The notes under the pieces: model-generated
Seen by the model: the letters and a program-made list of their open reading frames with translations, nothing else
Database searches by the model: none
What the model was told of the DNA's origin: nothing
In this document: positions 8,893 to 17,153 of the stretch, in pieces
Layout: each line of letters begins with the position of its first letter
Numbering within the stretch: the stretch's first letter is position 1
DNA from: CAYFWF01 sp964346815
GTDB lineage: Bacteria > Acidobacteriota > Aminicenantia > Aminicenantales > Aminicenantaceae
Direction: 5' to 3'
Assembly (NCBI GenBank): GCA_964346815.1
Contig: CAYFWF010000049.1
Coordinates: 62,001-126,000, forward strand
Length of the DNA: 64,000 nt
Position numbers and translations under genes: made by a program

Positions 8893-10398
8893 ATGTATGC
8901 CATCGGCGTTGATTCGGGAACACAGGGAACCAAAGTGCTGATCGTGGACTTCGATGGAACGATACTCTGTCGGGGATTTACGCCCCACCGGTTCGTCGAA
9001 GGGCTCAAACCAGGCGGGAGTGAACAGGAGCCAAGAGAGTGGATTCAGGCCTTTGAACAGGCACTTCAACAAGCTCTCAAACACGCAGATATCGATCCTT
9101 CTCAAATCGTGTCTCTGGGAGTCTCTGGGCAGCAGCACGGATTCGTCCCCCTGGACGATAGGGGCCAACCTGTAAGGCCGGCAAAGCTTTGGAACGATAC
9201 CTCGACACTCGAAGAGACAGACATCCTCTTAGAGAGTCTGGGAGGAAAGAGCGGCTGTATCCAAACTCTTGGCATCAGTTTAGCCGTGGGATACACGGCT
9301 TCTAAGATTCTGTGGTTGAAGAGGAAGGAACCGGAAAATTATGAGAAGCTTTCCTCGATTCTCCTGCCCCATAACTACATCAATTACACCCTCACAGGAA
9401 TCGAGCACATGGAGTTCGGCGACGCCTCCGGGACAGGACTGATGGACATAAGAAAGCGCGAATGGAGCAGAGCCGCCATTACAGCTATCGACCCCGAACT
9501 CGAGGCAAAACTCCCACGGCTGAGTCATCCTTCCCAACCAGTTGGACCAATCAAAAGGAATATGGCTCGACGTTTCGGACTGGATAAAGTCCTGGTGGCA
9601 AGTGGGAGCGGGGATAACATGATGGGAGCCATAGGAACCGGAAATGTGAAACCAGGATTGTGCACCCTTAGCTTGGGCACTTCAGGAACTGTCTACTCTT
9701 GCTTCGCAGAGCCGTTCGTGGATCCACAGGGCGAGATCGCCGCTTTTTGCGACGGCACGGGAGGATGGCTTCCGCTTCTGTGCACCATGAACGTCACCAA
9801 TACCACCGAACACATCAAATCTCTTTTTGAAATCTCCAATGAGGAACTCGAACAGACGGCATCCCAGGCTCCGCCCGGGGCAGGCAGCCTCCTTTTTCTT
9901 CCTCATTTGGCCGGGGAACGGGTGCCTGTGCTGCCTTTTTCCAGCGGGGTCTTTTTTGGCTTGAACAGAAAAACCTTTTCCAGAACTTACATGGCAAGAG
10001 CAGTCATGGAAGGAGCCATATTCAACTTAGGCTACGGCTTCGCGCGGATGAAAGACTTGGGACTCGTTCCCGCTGAAATAAGAGCCACAGGGGGCGGATC
10101 GAAGAGCAGGTTCTGGCTGCAAATAGTAGCTGATATTTTTCAGACTCCGGTGGTCACACTCAAAGAGGAAGAAGCGGCAGCATTCGGGGCGGCCATTCAA
10201 TCCATGTGGAATTACCGCTTCAATCGAGGAGAGAAGGTCAGTATCGCAGAATTGACAGATAAGATGGTGAAACTGGAGGAAGGGACCGTCGAACCTCGGC
10301 TTTCTACTTTTTCGCTTTATGAAAGGCTTCAGGACCGGTTCAATTCTCTCTGGAAAATCCTTGAGGAAGAGTTTAAACTTCATCGCACCAGCCAGTGA
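8893..10398 (+). CDS. xylB: FGGY-family carbohydrate kinase, xylulokinase-like
   Basis: A 501-residue ATP-dependent sugar kinase of the FGGY family. The N-terminus IGVDSGTQGTKVLIVDFDG is the phosphate-binding motif. SGQQHGFVPLD and KLWNDTSTLEE (residues about 77-108) match the xylulokinase subfamily, where the Asp of the WND segment lies near the sugar. The C-terminal ATP motif is RATGGGSKSRFWLQIVAD, followed by EEAAAFGAAIQS. Length fits xylulokinase (about 480-510). GAGGAG at 8875-8880 is the likely ribosome binding site at long spacing; the gene starts 6 bases after the PIG-L stop. D-xylulose is the best guess, but another ketose is possible. The isomerase-like gene at 17154 and the ABC importer at 12468 may belong to the same pathway. 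Confidence 0.85.
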   Translation: MYAIGVDSGTQGTKVLIVDFDGTILCRGFTPHRFVEGLKPGGSEQEPREWIQAFEQALQQALKHADIDPSQIVSLGVSGQQHGFVPLDDRGQPVRPAKLWNDTSTLEETDILLESLGGKSGCIQTLGISLAVGYTASKILWLKRKEPENYEKLSSILLPHNYINYTLTGIEHMEFGDASGTGLMDIRKREWSRAAITAIDPELEAKLPRLSHPSQPVGPIKRNMARRFGLDKVLVASGSGDNMMGAIGTGNVKPGLCTLSLGTSGTVYSCFAEPFVDPQGEIAAFCDGTGGWLPLLCTMNVTNTTEHIKSLFEISNEELEQTASQAPPGAGSLLFLPHLAGERVPVLPFSSGVFFGLNRKTFSRTYMARAVMEGAIFNLGYGFARMKDLGLVPAEIRATGGGSKSRFWLQIVADIFQTPVVTLKEEEAAAFGAAIQSMWNYRFNRGEKVSIAELTDKMVKLEEGTVEPRLSTFSLYERLQDRFNSLWKILEEEFKLHRTSQ

Positions 10399-10456
10399 TG
10401 GGATGCATGTGTGGATAATCGCGCATTATTTGTCGTCGCTTCAAAGTCTCTTTCAT

Positions 10457-10492
10457 GTCATCGCGGGGAGCGAAACGATGTGGCGACCCTCC
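10457..10492 (+). repeat. Dispersed repeat B, copy 1
   Basis: GTCATCGCGGGGAGCGAAAC and the following 16 bases match the GTCATTGCGAGGAGCGAAGC type of dispersed intergenic repeat found in many bacterial genomes. It fills most of the 101-base gap between the convergent kinase and glutamine-synthetase-like genes. Confidence 0.6.
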
Positions 10493-10499
10493 ATTTGTT

Positions 10500-11996
10500 T
10501 CAGCGGATGTGAAGGTATCGATGCATGAGCTTCCGCATATCGACCGACCCACTTGAGGAAACCACTTTTGTGTCTTCTTGTCTGAGGAAGTCTGCCATGT
10601 AGTCGATTATGCTGGGAGGAAAAATTCCTTCTCTTTCATAGAACTCTCTCGTTTCGATCAGAATCTGGGCTGATTCTCCACATCCAGACGGCAGGAGCGG
10701 AAATTGATCCAGCTTTTCCTTATCACGGATCTGTTCTTCTCTGAGATAAGATTTCTCAGCCAATTCCAGGGACTGATTCCCTGAAAATGCCCAATCTGTC
10801 GCCAGAACAATTCCCGCCAGCAGCAGATATACCAGGGCACTCCCGTCAGGACTGCGAAACTCCACTGTCTGATGAGTCTCCAAATCGTTTTGTTTGAATT
10901 CATCCTGAGGATTAATCTTATCAATAAAGTTCCGAGAATTTGTCCATGCTAACGGAATCCGGATCAAAGCGCTCCGGTTCAGATCGCTCCAAAAAATTCG
11001 AGTCGGGGCTTCATAATGAGGGATCAGCCGCAAATAAGAGGAGGCCACCGTATTGCCAAAAGCAGTCAGAGACGGAGAGCAGTGACAGAGTCCTCCTATG
11101 AGACGAAGGGCGGCCTCTGACAAACTTCCGTCAGGACCGGTCATGATGTTTTTTTTATTTTTTCTCAATTGAAGGTGGAAATGGAGCCCGTTTCCCGCTA
11201 TACCCAACTCGATTTTTGGCGCAAAAGTGGCGACACAGCCGTGCATGAAAGCGACATTTCGTATGATCCACCGTGCAAGAGCGAGGTTGTCAGCCATCTC
11301 TTCGACGGGCCTGGGGAGAAACTCGATCTCTAACTGTTCTGCACTCTTCCCCCGTACTTCTTCCACCTCACTCTGGATGCTCTTGATGAAGCCAACCTCA
11401 GAATGGCTGTACTTGACGACTCCTGTGATTCGGGATATGTGATGGACCATCTCATCGAGAATCTCTCCGCTTTTTCGGAAAGGGGATGACTCGTGATATC
11501 CCAGCTGCTTCTCCATGGGGAAGATATCCGGATCGCTGTTATATATAAGGAAAAATTCCAGTTCTCCCAAGGCAAAAAGCTCCAAGCCGGTGTTATTCCG
11601 GAAAAGAGAATTGGCCTTATGAAGAATGCTATCGAGCGCGAAAGAAGTCCGCTCGCCATCTTTGTTCAGGAACCGACAGATGAAATCTAAGCTTTTCTTG
11701 TCGAATGGATTGAGAAAAGCCGTTCTATACTCTGGGACAACATAAAGATCCGACAGATCGGCATCCACGATTCCTTTGAACAGAGAGGACCCATCCACCC
11801 TTTCTCCGGCACTAAGAATATTTTGCACTTGGTTTTTCCCCAGGACAGGAATTTTGAGCTCTTTCAGCCGTCCGTCGAGAGCCGTGTAGTGGAAGGTGAT
11901 GCGTTCGATCCCGCGTTCTTCTATGACCCGCAAAAAATCATCTCTTTTGAAGTCTGCAGGAGATTTATCCAGAAGTTCAATCAGTTTTTTATCCAT
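10500..11996 (-). CDS. Glutamine synthetase family protein
   Basis: A 498-residue protein of the glutamine synthetase catalytic fold, probably a gamma-glutamyl-ligase toward ammonia or an amine. Visible motifs are LGELEFFL (metal-binding Glu pair), GNGLHFHLQL (catalytic His), RLIPHYEAPTRIFWSDLNRSALIRIP (ATP/substrate loop) and VEFRSPDGSALVYL. The N-terminal segment ERITFHYTALDGRLKELKIP is the beta-grasp domain, and the length fits GS type I-like proteins (about 440-500). It is less like canonical GlnA than like the broad PuuA/FluG-type paralogues, so the acceptor may be a polyamine or other amine. Single gene, convergent with the kinase; no clear Shine-Dalgarno sequence precedes the ATG. Confidence 0.82.
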   Translation of the reverse strand: MDKKLIELLDKSPADFKRDDFLRVIEERGIERITFHYTALDGRLKELKIPVLGKNQVQNILSAGERVDGSSLFKGIVDADLSDLYVVPEYRTAFLNPFDKKSLDFICRFLNKDGERTSFALDSILHKANSLFRNNTGLELFALGELEFFLIYNSDPDIFPMEKQLGYHESSPFRKSGEILDEMVHHISRITGVVKYSHSEVGFIKSIQSEVEEVRGKSAEQLEIEFLPRPVEEMADNLALARWIIRNVAFMHGCVATFAPKIELGIAGNGLHFHLQLRKNKKNIMTGPDGSLSEAALRLIGGLCHCSPSLTAFGNTVASSYLRLIPHYEAPTRIFWSDLNRSALIRIPLAWTNSRNFIDKINPQDEFKQNDLETHQTVEFRSPDGSALVYLLLAGIVLATDWAFSGNQSLELAEKSYLREEQIRDKEKLDQFPLLPSGCGESAQILIETREFYEREGIFPPSIIDYMADFLRQEDTKVVSSSGSVDMRKLMHRYLHIR

Positions 11997-12141
11997 CGGA
12001 AATAGCTATTTTACGAAAAAACACGATTTTTATCTAGACCTTGCTCTATTACGAAAAGCGGGGCTCTTTTCCATTTTATATAGGCATAACTTTCAAGCTT
12101 GTCTTTGTCATCAGGCATATCCTCCGCTCTAGTTCGAATCT

Positions 12142-12400
12142 TTAACGCCATTCCTTCATCGTCTTTCTCGGCGGCTGCGTAACTGCGCACGTTCATTCCT
12201 TATCGCATCGACACAACCCTCTGTTCCCGGGTTTGTTGGGATTCTTAACCCTTTGGTTCTCTCGTGCTCAATACATACTCGCCGTCCGGCTCTGCCGGAT
12301 TCCCTCGAAAAACGATTCGTGAAGGCTAGATCCTCAATGGCGCTCTGGACATGCCTGATGCCTTTTCCATCAGAGCTAATCCACGCAAAACGGAAAAGAG
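12142..12400. repeat. Dispersed repeat A, copy 1
   Basis: Most of the 471-base gap between 11997 and 12467 is a non-coding element shared with 16721-16892 and, for its last 70 bases, with 46871-46940. Blocks shared with 16721-16892 in the same order are TTAACGCCATTCC, CTCGGCGGC, AACTGCGCAC, CCTCTGTTCCCG, TCGTGCTCAATACA and CGCCGTC. I see no gene in it; short frames on both strands differ between copies. Confidence 0.6.
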
Positions 12401-12467
12401 CCCCACTTTTCAGCATCGAGCCATCTAACCCTTGCTCTGGAAGGAGTGTTGTGTTATATGCTCTTTA

Positions 12468-13994
12468 ATGGCCATCGAGCAGCGAAGATATCTTCTCAGT
12501 ATGGAAAACATCACAAAATCCTTCTCTGGAATCAAAGTGTTGGACGGTGTGCAATTTGACCTGAATCCTGGCGAGGTCCATGTCCTGGCTGGAGAAAACG
12601 GAGCTGGAAAAACGACTCTTATGAAAATCTTGGCCGGCGTTCATAAAGATTATGAAGGTAATCTTTTTTTGAACGGGAAATCCATGCGGTTAAAATCACC
12701 ACATGACGCTGCTGAATGTGGCATTTCCGCCATCCATCAAGAGATGTCTCTGATCAATCCTATGACAGTGGTCGATAATATATTTCTCGGGAGAGAGAAA
12801 GTCCATGCGAACATATGGATGGACCACGGCTCCCAGAAAAAGACAGCACAGAAGCTTCTGGATCAATTGGGTATTCAGGTAGACCTATCGTCGCCAGTAG
12901 AGGAATATCCGTTGTCTGTGCGGCAGATGATAGAAATCGCCAAGGCCCTGGTCTATGATGCTCTGATCATCATCATGGACGAGCCAACTTCTGCATTGAA
13001 TGATCTCGAGGTCATGCGTCTGTTTGACATCGTACGGGATCTGAAAAAGAGGCAACACGGAATCATTTACATCTCTCACAGGCTGGAAGAAATATATGAA
13101 ATCGGGGACAGAATCAGCGTACTTCGCGACGGAAAGTCTATCGGGACTGCCGAGGCCAATGACCTTCCCCCTCAAAAGCTCATCCAGTGGATGGTAGGAA
13201 GGGAGATAAGTCAGCAATTCCCACAAAGAATGTCCTCAGTCGGAAGGGAAAAATTGAAGGTCGAACATTTTTACCTGCCCGATCCTTCGGAATCCAAAAA
13301 TTGGGTGGTGGAAGATGTCTCGCTTTCCCTGCGTGAGGGAGAAATTCTCGGTATCGCCGGGCTTAGGGGATCCGGAAAGAGCGAGCTGCTTAACGGGCTT
13401 TTCGGCGTATACGGAAAGTCGGCCCAAGGCAGCATCTTCCTCGATGGAGAACCCTTTAAGCTTCGGTCGCCGATGACATCCATAGCACAGGGCCTGGTGC
13501 TCTTGACTAACGACAGAAAGGGCACTGGATTGGTCCCTCCGATGGATATCATCCGCAACATCACGCTCTCTTCTCTTAAATCCTTTTCTCCTCGAGGATG
13601 GATGCACACCCAGCAAGAAAAGACAGCCGCTCAAAAGCACATGGGACGCTTAGGAATCAAAGCCCATTCTCTCTATCAAGAAGTCGACACTCTTTCCGGA
13701 GGAAACCAACAAAAGGTGGTCTTGGCTAAATGGCTGCAAACAGATCCCAAGGTCCTGCTTCTTGATGAGCCCACGCTTGGTGTCGACGTGGGAGCGAAAC
13801 ATGATATATATGCTCTGATGAATCGATGGACGTCTGAGGGATTGGCTATCCTTCTCATCACCTCTGAGCTTCCTGAGCTGTTGGCCATGTCCGATCGAAT
13901 ACTGGTGATGCACCGCGGCAAAATCACGGCTGAATTTACCCGGGACGAGGCTACCCAAGAGAAAATTATCCATGCTGCTATGGGAGAAGCATGA
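12468..13994 (+). CDS. Sugar ABC importer, tandem ATPase (RbsA/XylG/MglA type)
   Basis: Cytoplasmic energy subunit of a ribose/xylose/galactose-type importer, 508 residues with two fused nucleotide-binding domains. Domain 1 has Walker A GENGAGKTTLMKIL, a signature variant LSVRQMIEIAKAL and Walker B IIIMDEPTSAL. Domain 2 has Walker A GLRGSGKSELLNGLFG, signature LSGGNQQKVVLAKWL and Walker B VLLLDEPTLGVDVG. The weaker signature in domain 1 is normal for this family. The frame is open from a TTG at 12432, but the ATG at 12468 gives the usual family N-terminus; AAGGAG at 12441-12446 is rather far from it, so the start is uncertain by a few codons. It overlaps the permease gene by 4 bases. Confidence 0.9.
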   Translation: MAIEQRRYLLSMENITKSFSGIKVLDGVQFDLNPGEVHVLAGENGAGKTTLMKILAGVHKDYEGNLFLNGKSMRLKSPHDAAECGISAIHQEMSLINPMTVVDNIFLGREKVHANIWMDHGSQKKTAQKLLDQLGIQVDLSSPVEEYPLSVRQMIEIAKALVYDALIIIMDEPTSALNDLEVMRLFDIVRDLKKRQHGIIYISHRLEEIYEIGDRISVLRDGKSIGTAEANDLPPQKLIQWMVGREISQQFPQRMSSVGREKLKVEHFYLPDPSESKNWVVEDVSLSLREGEILGIAGLRGSGKSELLNGLFGVYGKSAQGSIFLDGEPFKLRSPMTSIAQGLVLLTNDRKGTGLVPPMDIIRNITLSSLKSFSPRGWMHTQQEKTAAQKHMGRLGIKAHSLYQEVDTLSGGNQQKVVLAKWLQTDPKVLLLDEPTLGVDVGAKHDIYALMNRWTSEGLAILLITSELPELLAMSDRILVMHRGKITAEFTRDEATQEKIIHAAMGEA

Positions 13995-15004
13995 ACATTC
14001 AATCTCAACTAAATGAAACCTCTGTCACAAAAAAAGCTTTGCTGCGATCCCCCCTGCTGAGGGCTTTCGCTGCACTGGCACTCGTGTTTTTGATCGGAAT
14101 GGTGTTCAATGCGGATGGAGCCTTTTTCAAATGGAACACCCACAGGGATATGCTCAGGCACATATCTGTTTTTGCCATACTTGCCTGCGGAATGACTCTG
14201 GTCATCATTACTGCTGGAATCGACCTCTCAGTAGGGAGCCTTCTAGGGCTGACAGCGGTTCTTTTTTCTCTGTTTTCCATCCAAAAAGCCTGGTCTCCAT
14301 GGACGTCAGTGCTGGGATGTCTGGTGGTGGGAGCAGCTTTTGGCGCTGTATCCGGCGGTCTCGTCGGAAGGTTCAAAATCCAGCCTTTCATCGCGACCCT
14401 GGCCATGATGGTCTTTGCCAGAGGTATGGCCAAATGGGTGTCTGGAGGACAAAAAATATCTACTGCCGTCCTTCAACCGGATGGAACCTACCATTACGTA
14501 GAGGTTCCGCCCATATTCAACTTTCTCAATTCAAAGATTCTCGACGAAAACATCGCCGTGGTCACGCTGATTTTCTTCGGATGTGTCCTGATCAGCTGGA
14601 TTATTTTGGCAAAGCTCAGATGGGGCCGGTATATCTACGCCATCGGCGGAAACGAGGAGGCGGCCAGATTATCAGGTATTCCCATCGTCAGAACCAAACT
14701 CCTTACCTATGGATTGAGCGGATTGTTCTGTGCTGTGGCAGGAATCTGCCAGGCCGCTCAAGAGCTTCAAGGAGACCCTGAGGCAGGAATGACCTATGAG
14801 CTAACCGCTATAGCCATCGTTGTGATCGGAGGGACAAATCTGATGGGAGGACGAGGAGGTATCGGCCTGACGTTCATCGGGGCCATGACCATCGGGTATC
14901 TGGAGAAAATTCTCAGCATCAATGCTGTGGGAGAGGCCAGTCGGTTGATGCTCACAGGAGCCATCATCGTTGGGGCAGTGCTCTTTCAAAAAACACGGAG
15001 ATGA
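13991..15004 (+). CDS. Sugar ABC importer permease (RbsC/XylH type)
   Basis: A 337-residue inner-membrane protein with 8-10 hydrophobic helices. The motif GMTLVIITAGIDLSVGSLLGLTAV (in the second third of the N-terminal half) is the hallmark of RbsC/AraH/XylH permeases, and AIGGNEEAARLSGIPIVRTKLLTYGLSG is the cytoplasmic loop that contacts the ATPase. The late segment AIAIVVIGGTNLMGGRGGI is also diagnostic. ATGA overlap with the upstream ATPase gene gives translational coupling. It forms one importer with its neighbours. The sugar is unknown; a pentose fits the xylulokinase-like gene 3 kb upstream. Confidence 0.9.
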   Translation: MNIQSQLNETSVTKKALLRSPLLRAFAALALVFLIGMVFNADGAFFKWNTHRDMLRHISVFAILACGMTLVIITAGIDLSVGSLLGLTAVLFSLFSIQKAWSPWTSVLGCLVVGAAFGAVSGGLVGRFKIQPFIATLAMMVFARGMAKWVSGGQKISTAVLQPDGTYHYVEVPPIFNFLNSKILDENIAVVTLIFFGCVLISWIILAKLRWGRYIYAIGGNEEAARLSGIPIVRTKLLTYGLSGLFCAVAGICQAAQELQGDPEAGMTYELTAIAIVVIGGTNLMGGRGGIGLTFIGAMTIGYLEKILSINAVGEASRLMLTGAIIVGAVLFQKTRR

Positions 15005-15033
15005 TGTAAAAAGTAATGTCCAGGAGAATCCCT

Positions 15034-16035
15034 ATGAATAAAACAGCCACACAGTCAAATGCAAAAATCATGATATGCTTATTCGTCCTCTCCATCGCAC
15101 TTCTCTTATGGATAGGGTGTAAAAAACAACAGGAACGATCAACCACCGAGATGGAAAAAGCAGAGTCTGCGGAAGCATCGGCTCCGCAGTGGACCATCGG
15201 AATGAGTCAGTGCAACCTGGGAGAACCCTGGCGTGTTCAGATGAACCTGGATGTGAAGAATGAAGCTGAGAAACATCCTGAGCTTAAGGTCGTCTTCAAG
15301 GACGCTCAGAATGATTCTCTCAAGCAGAGATCACAAATCGAGGAGTTCATCAACGCAGGAACCGACCTGATCATCGTGTCTCCTAAAGAAGCCGCACCTC
15401 TCACTCAACCGGTTGCAGCTGCCTATGACAGCGGTATCCCTGTGATCGTGCTCGACCGGAGGGTTTTGGGCGAGAAATACACCTGTTTCATCGGCGCGGA
15501 TAATAAAAAAATCGGAAGGGCAGCTGGGGAATGGATCGTCGAGAGGCTGGGAGGACAAGGAAGGGTGGTCGAACTCAAAGGACTGATGACATCCACCCCC
15601 GGCCAGGATCGTCACATCGGGTTTCGGGAGGGCATCGAGGGAAGCGGCATCGAAATCATCTTCGAAGCGGATATGAAATGGCTCGAACCGGAAGCAAGGA
15701 AAGAGATGGAATCGGCCCTGGCCCGTTTCGAAATTATTGATCTTGTCTATGCCCACAATGATCCCGGTGCACACGGCGCCTATCTGGCCGCGAAAGCAGC
15801 AGGGAGGGAGGAAGACATCATCTTTGTCGGAATCGACGCTCTGCCTCATGAGGGGCAGATCTACGTCAAGCAGGGGATATTGGAAGCGAGCTTTGAATAT
15901 CCCACTGGAGGAAGAGAAGCCATCCAAATCGCACGGGAAATCTTTAGCGGCAAAGAAATCGAGAAGGAGATCGTCCTCTCTTCAAGAGTTTTTACGAGAG
16001 AGAACATCGATCAGGGAGGCGAATGGCTCAGATAG
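15034..16035 (+). CDS. Sugar-binding lipoprotein of ABC importer (RbsB-like)
   Basis: A 333-residue periplasmic binding protein anchored as a lipoprotein: residues 1-29 form a signal ending LLLWIGC, so the Cys becomes the lipidated N-terminus. An ATG at 15016 is in frame, but AGGAG at 15022-15026 selects the ATG at 15034. The mature part has the periplasmic-binding-protein type I layout: WTIGMSQCNLGEPWRVQMN at the start, DLIIVSPKEAAPLT and VIVLDRRV in lobe 1, GADNKKIGRAAGEWIV at the hinge, VYAHNDPGAHGAYLAAKAAG and FVGIDALPHEGQIYVKQGIL in lobe 2. It lies 29 bases after the permease. A lipid-anchored receptor is unusual for Gram-negative sugar importers but common in this group. Confidence 0.88.
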   Translation: MNKTATQSNAKIMICLFVLSIALLLWIGCKKQQERSTTEMEKAESAEASAPQWTIGMSQCNLGEPWRVQMNLDVKNEAEKHPELKVVFKDAQNDSLKQRSQIEEFINAGTDLIIVSPKEAAPLTQPVAAAYDSGIPVIVLDRRVLGEKYTCFIGADNKKIGRAAGEWIVERLGGQGRVVELKGLMTSTPGQDRHIGFREGIEGSGIEIIFEADMKWLEPEARKEMESALARFEIIDLVYAHNDPGAHGAYLAAKAAGREEDIIFVGIDALPHEGQIYVKQGILEASFEYPTGGREAIQIAREIFSGKEIEKEIVLSSRVFTRENIDQGGEWLR

Positions 16036-16060
16036 CCCTTTGCCCAGCTCAGGAAGACTG

Positions 16061-16291
16061 TTATTCCACCAGCTCCAGAGTAAATCTTTTTTTCAGCTTC
16101 ATTCCGGCAGCGCCGAGAATAACTCTAATGGCTTGAGCGGTTCTTCCCTGTCTTCCGATAACTTTTCCTATATCTTCAGGAGCAACCTTTAATTCAATGA
16201 TTGAGCTCTGTGCCCCATCCAATTGTGAAACCTGTACCTTGTCTGGATTGTCCACTAATGATTTGGCAATCGATTCAACCAGTTCTTTCAC
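16061..16291 (-). CDS. khpA: KhpA-type KH-domain RNA-binding protein
   Basis: A 76-residue single type-II KH domain protein, the bacterial KhpA/YlqC family, which binds RNA and often pairs with KhpB/Jag. The GxxG loop is IGRQG (residues about 47-51), within DIGKVIGRQGRTAQAIRVIL, the most conserved family stretch; the protein is full length. The start is GTG (16289-16291), fixed by AGGAGG at 16297-16302 five bases upstream. In most bacteria khpA lies between rpsP and rimM; here neither neighbour is present. It points the same way as the small basic-protein gene 52 bases upstream. Confidence 0.9.
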   Translation of the reverse strand: MKELVESIAKSLVDNPDKVQVSQLDGAQSSIIELKVAPEDIGKVIGRQGRTAQAIRVILGAAGMKLKKRFTLELVE

Positions 16292-16343
16292 TCTAACCTC
16301 CTAAAAACGTTGATTTTCTTTTTCAGCAAGCCCGAAGACTGTA

Positions 16344-16505
16344 TCATTTTTTTCTACTCCCCCGACGGGAAGGGATGGTTAAGCGGAGGGAAGGCTTTTT
16401 CTTCACATCCTTTTTCGGTGGTCTGTTCTTCTTTTCACTCCGCTCCATCCTGGCCTTTCTTCTGAGATTTTCAGATTTTTCTTTTCTGTTGCGAAGAACT
16501 CCCAT
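16344..16505 (-). CDS. Small highly basic protein, unknown
   Basis: A 53-residue protein with Lys and Arg making up more than a third of the residues, beginning MGVLRNRKEKSENLRRKARM and ending SRRGSRKK. The frame is open further upstream, but GGAGG at 16511-16515, five bases before the ATG at 16503-16505, sets the start and argues that the frame is translated. I do not recognise a family. Composition suggests a nucleic-acid or ribosome-associated protein, and it is followed by khpA on the same strand. It is not similar to ribosomal proteins bTHX, bS21 or bS16 as far as I can see. Confidence 0.6.
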   Translation of the reverse strand: MGVLRNRKEKSENLRRKARMERSEKKNRPPKKDVKKKPSLRLTIPSRRGSRKK

Positions 16506-16720
16506 TTTGACCTCCATTTGTTGAATTGGCCTCAAAACAGCTCAAATTTCTTCGATGGTATCCTTCACTTAAATATTAAACCAGTTTTTCTGTCTTTTTT
16601 CAATTTTGGAAGAAAAGCTGGCTGGAAAATTCTTTCCTCAGATCCGGAAGCATCTCTGTTTCCTTGACACCAGAAAGCTCTCTATCAGCTTTTGGAATGG
16701 TTTTGCTCAAGTGAAGATTA

Positions 16721-16892
16721 TTAACGCCATTCCCACACCGCTCTTCTCGGCGGCGAAGAACTGCGCACGATAACACCCAACTCTCCTGCTTTATCCTCTG
16801 TTCCCGTGCCTGCACACAACTGGTATCCTTTGGCAAAGTCGTGCTCAATACAGCACCGCCGTCTGACGGAGTCAGATACCCTCGAAGAACGG
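16721..16892. repeat. Dispersed repeat A, copy 2
   Basis: This sits in the 648-base gap 16506-17153 and shares ordered blocks with 12142-12400. A 122-codon frame on the minus strand (16600-16968) runs through it, but the related copy does not keep that frame, so I read it as non-coding. The rest of the gap holds a TATAAT at 17018-17023 that could serve the gene at 17154. Confidence 0.6.
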
Positions 16893-17153
16893 CAGGAATG
16901 GCTGGGTTAGGTTGGGTCGGAATCTTCAATAATCGCTTCAACCATCTCCAAAAAGCCGCATTTGTCACGGAAACAAAGATGCTCTCCCGGGGTCCTTTAT
17001 CTTTGCGGCAATATTGTTATAATGTTAACCTGAATGATGTGCAAACAAGATTGCTTCGTTGAGGGAATCCTTGATTCTAGGCGCACACAAACTCCCGGGG
17101 CATATCACTTTGATCGTTAAATCTGAACATGTCATGAAGAATGGAGGTCGTTT

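Noticed and set aside
12120..12160. tRNA T-arm (GTTCGAATC)
   Set aside because: The flanking bases cannot form the T stem, and no acceptor or anticodon arm is found around it.
16600..16968. 122-codon frame on the minus strand as a gene
   Set aside because: It lies within dispersed repeat A, has no good ribosome binding site, and the related copy at 12142 does not keep the frame.
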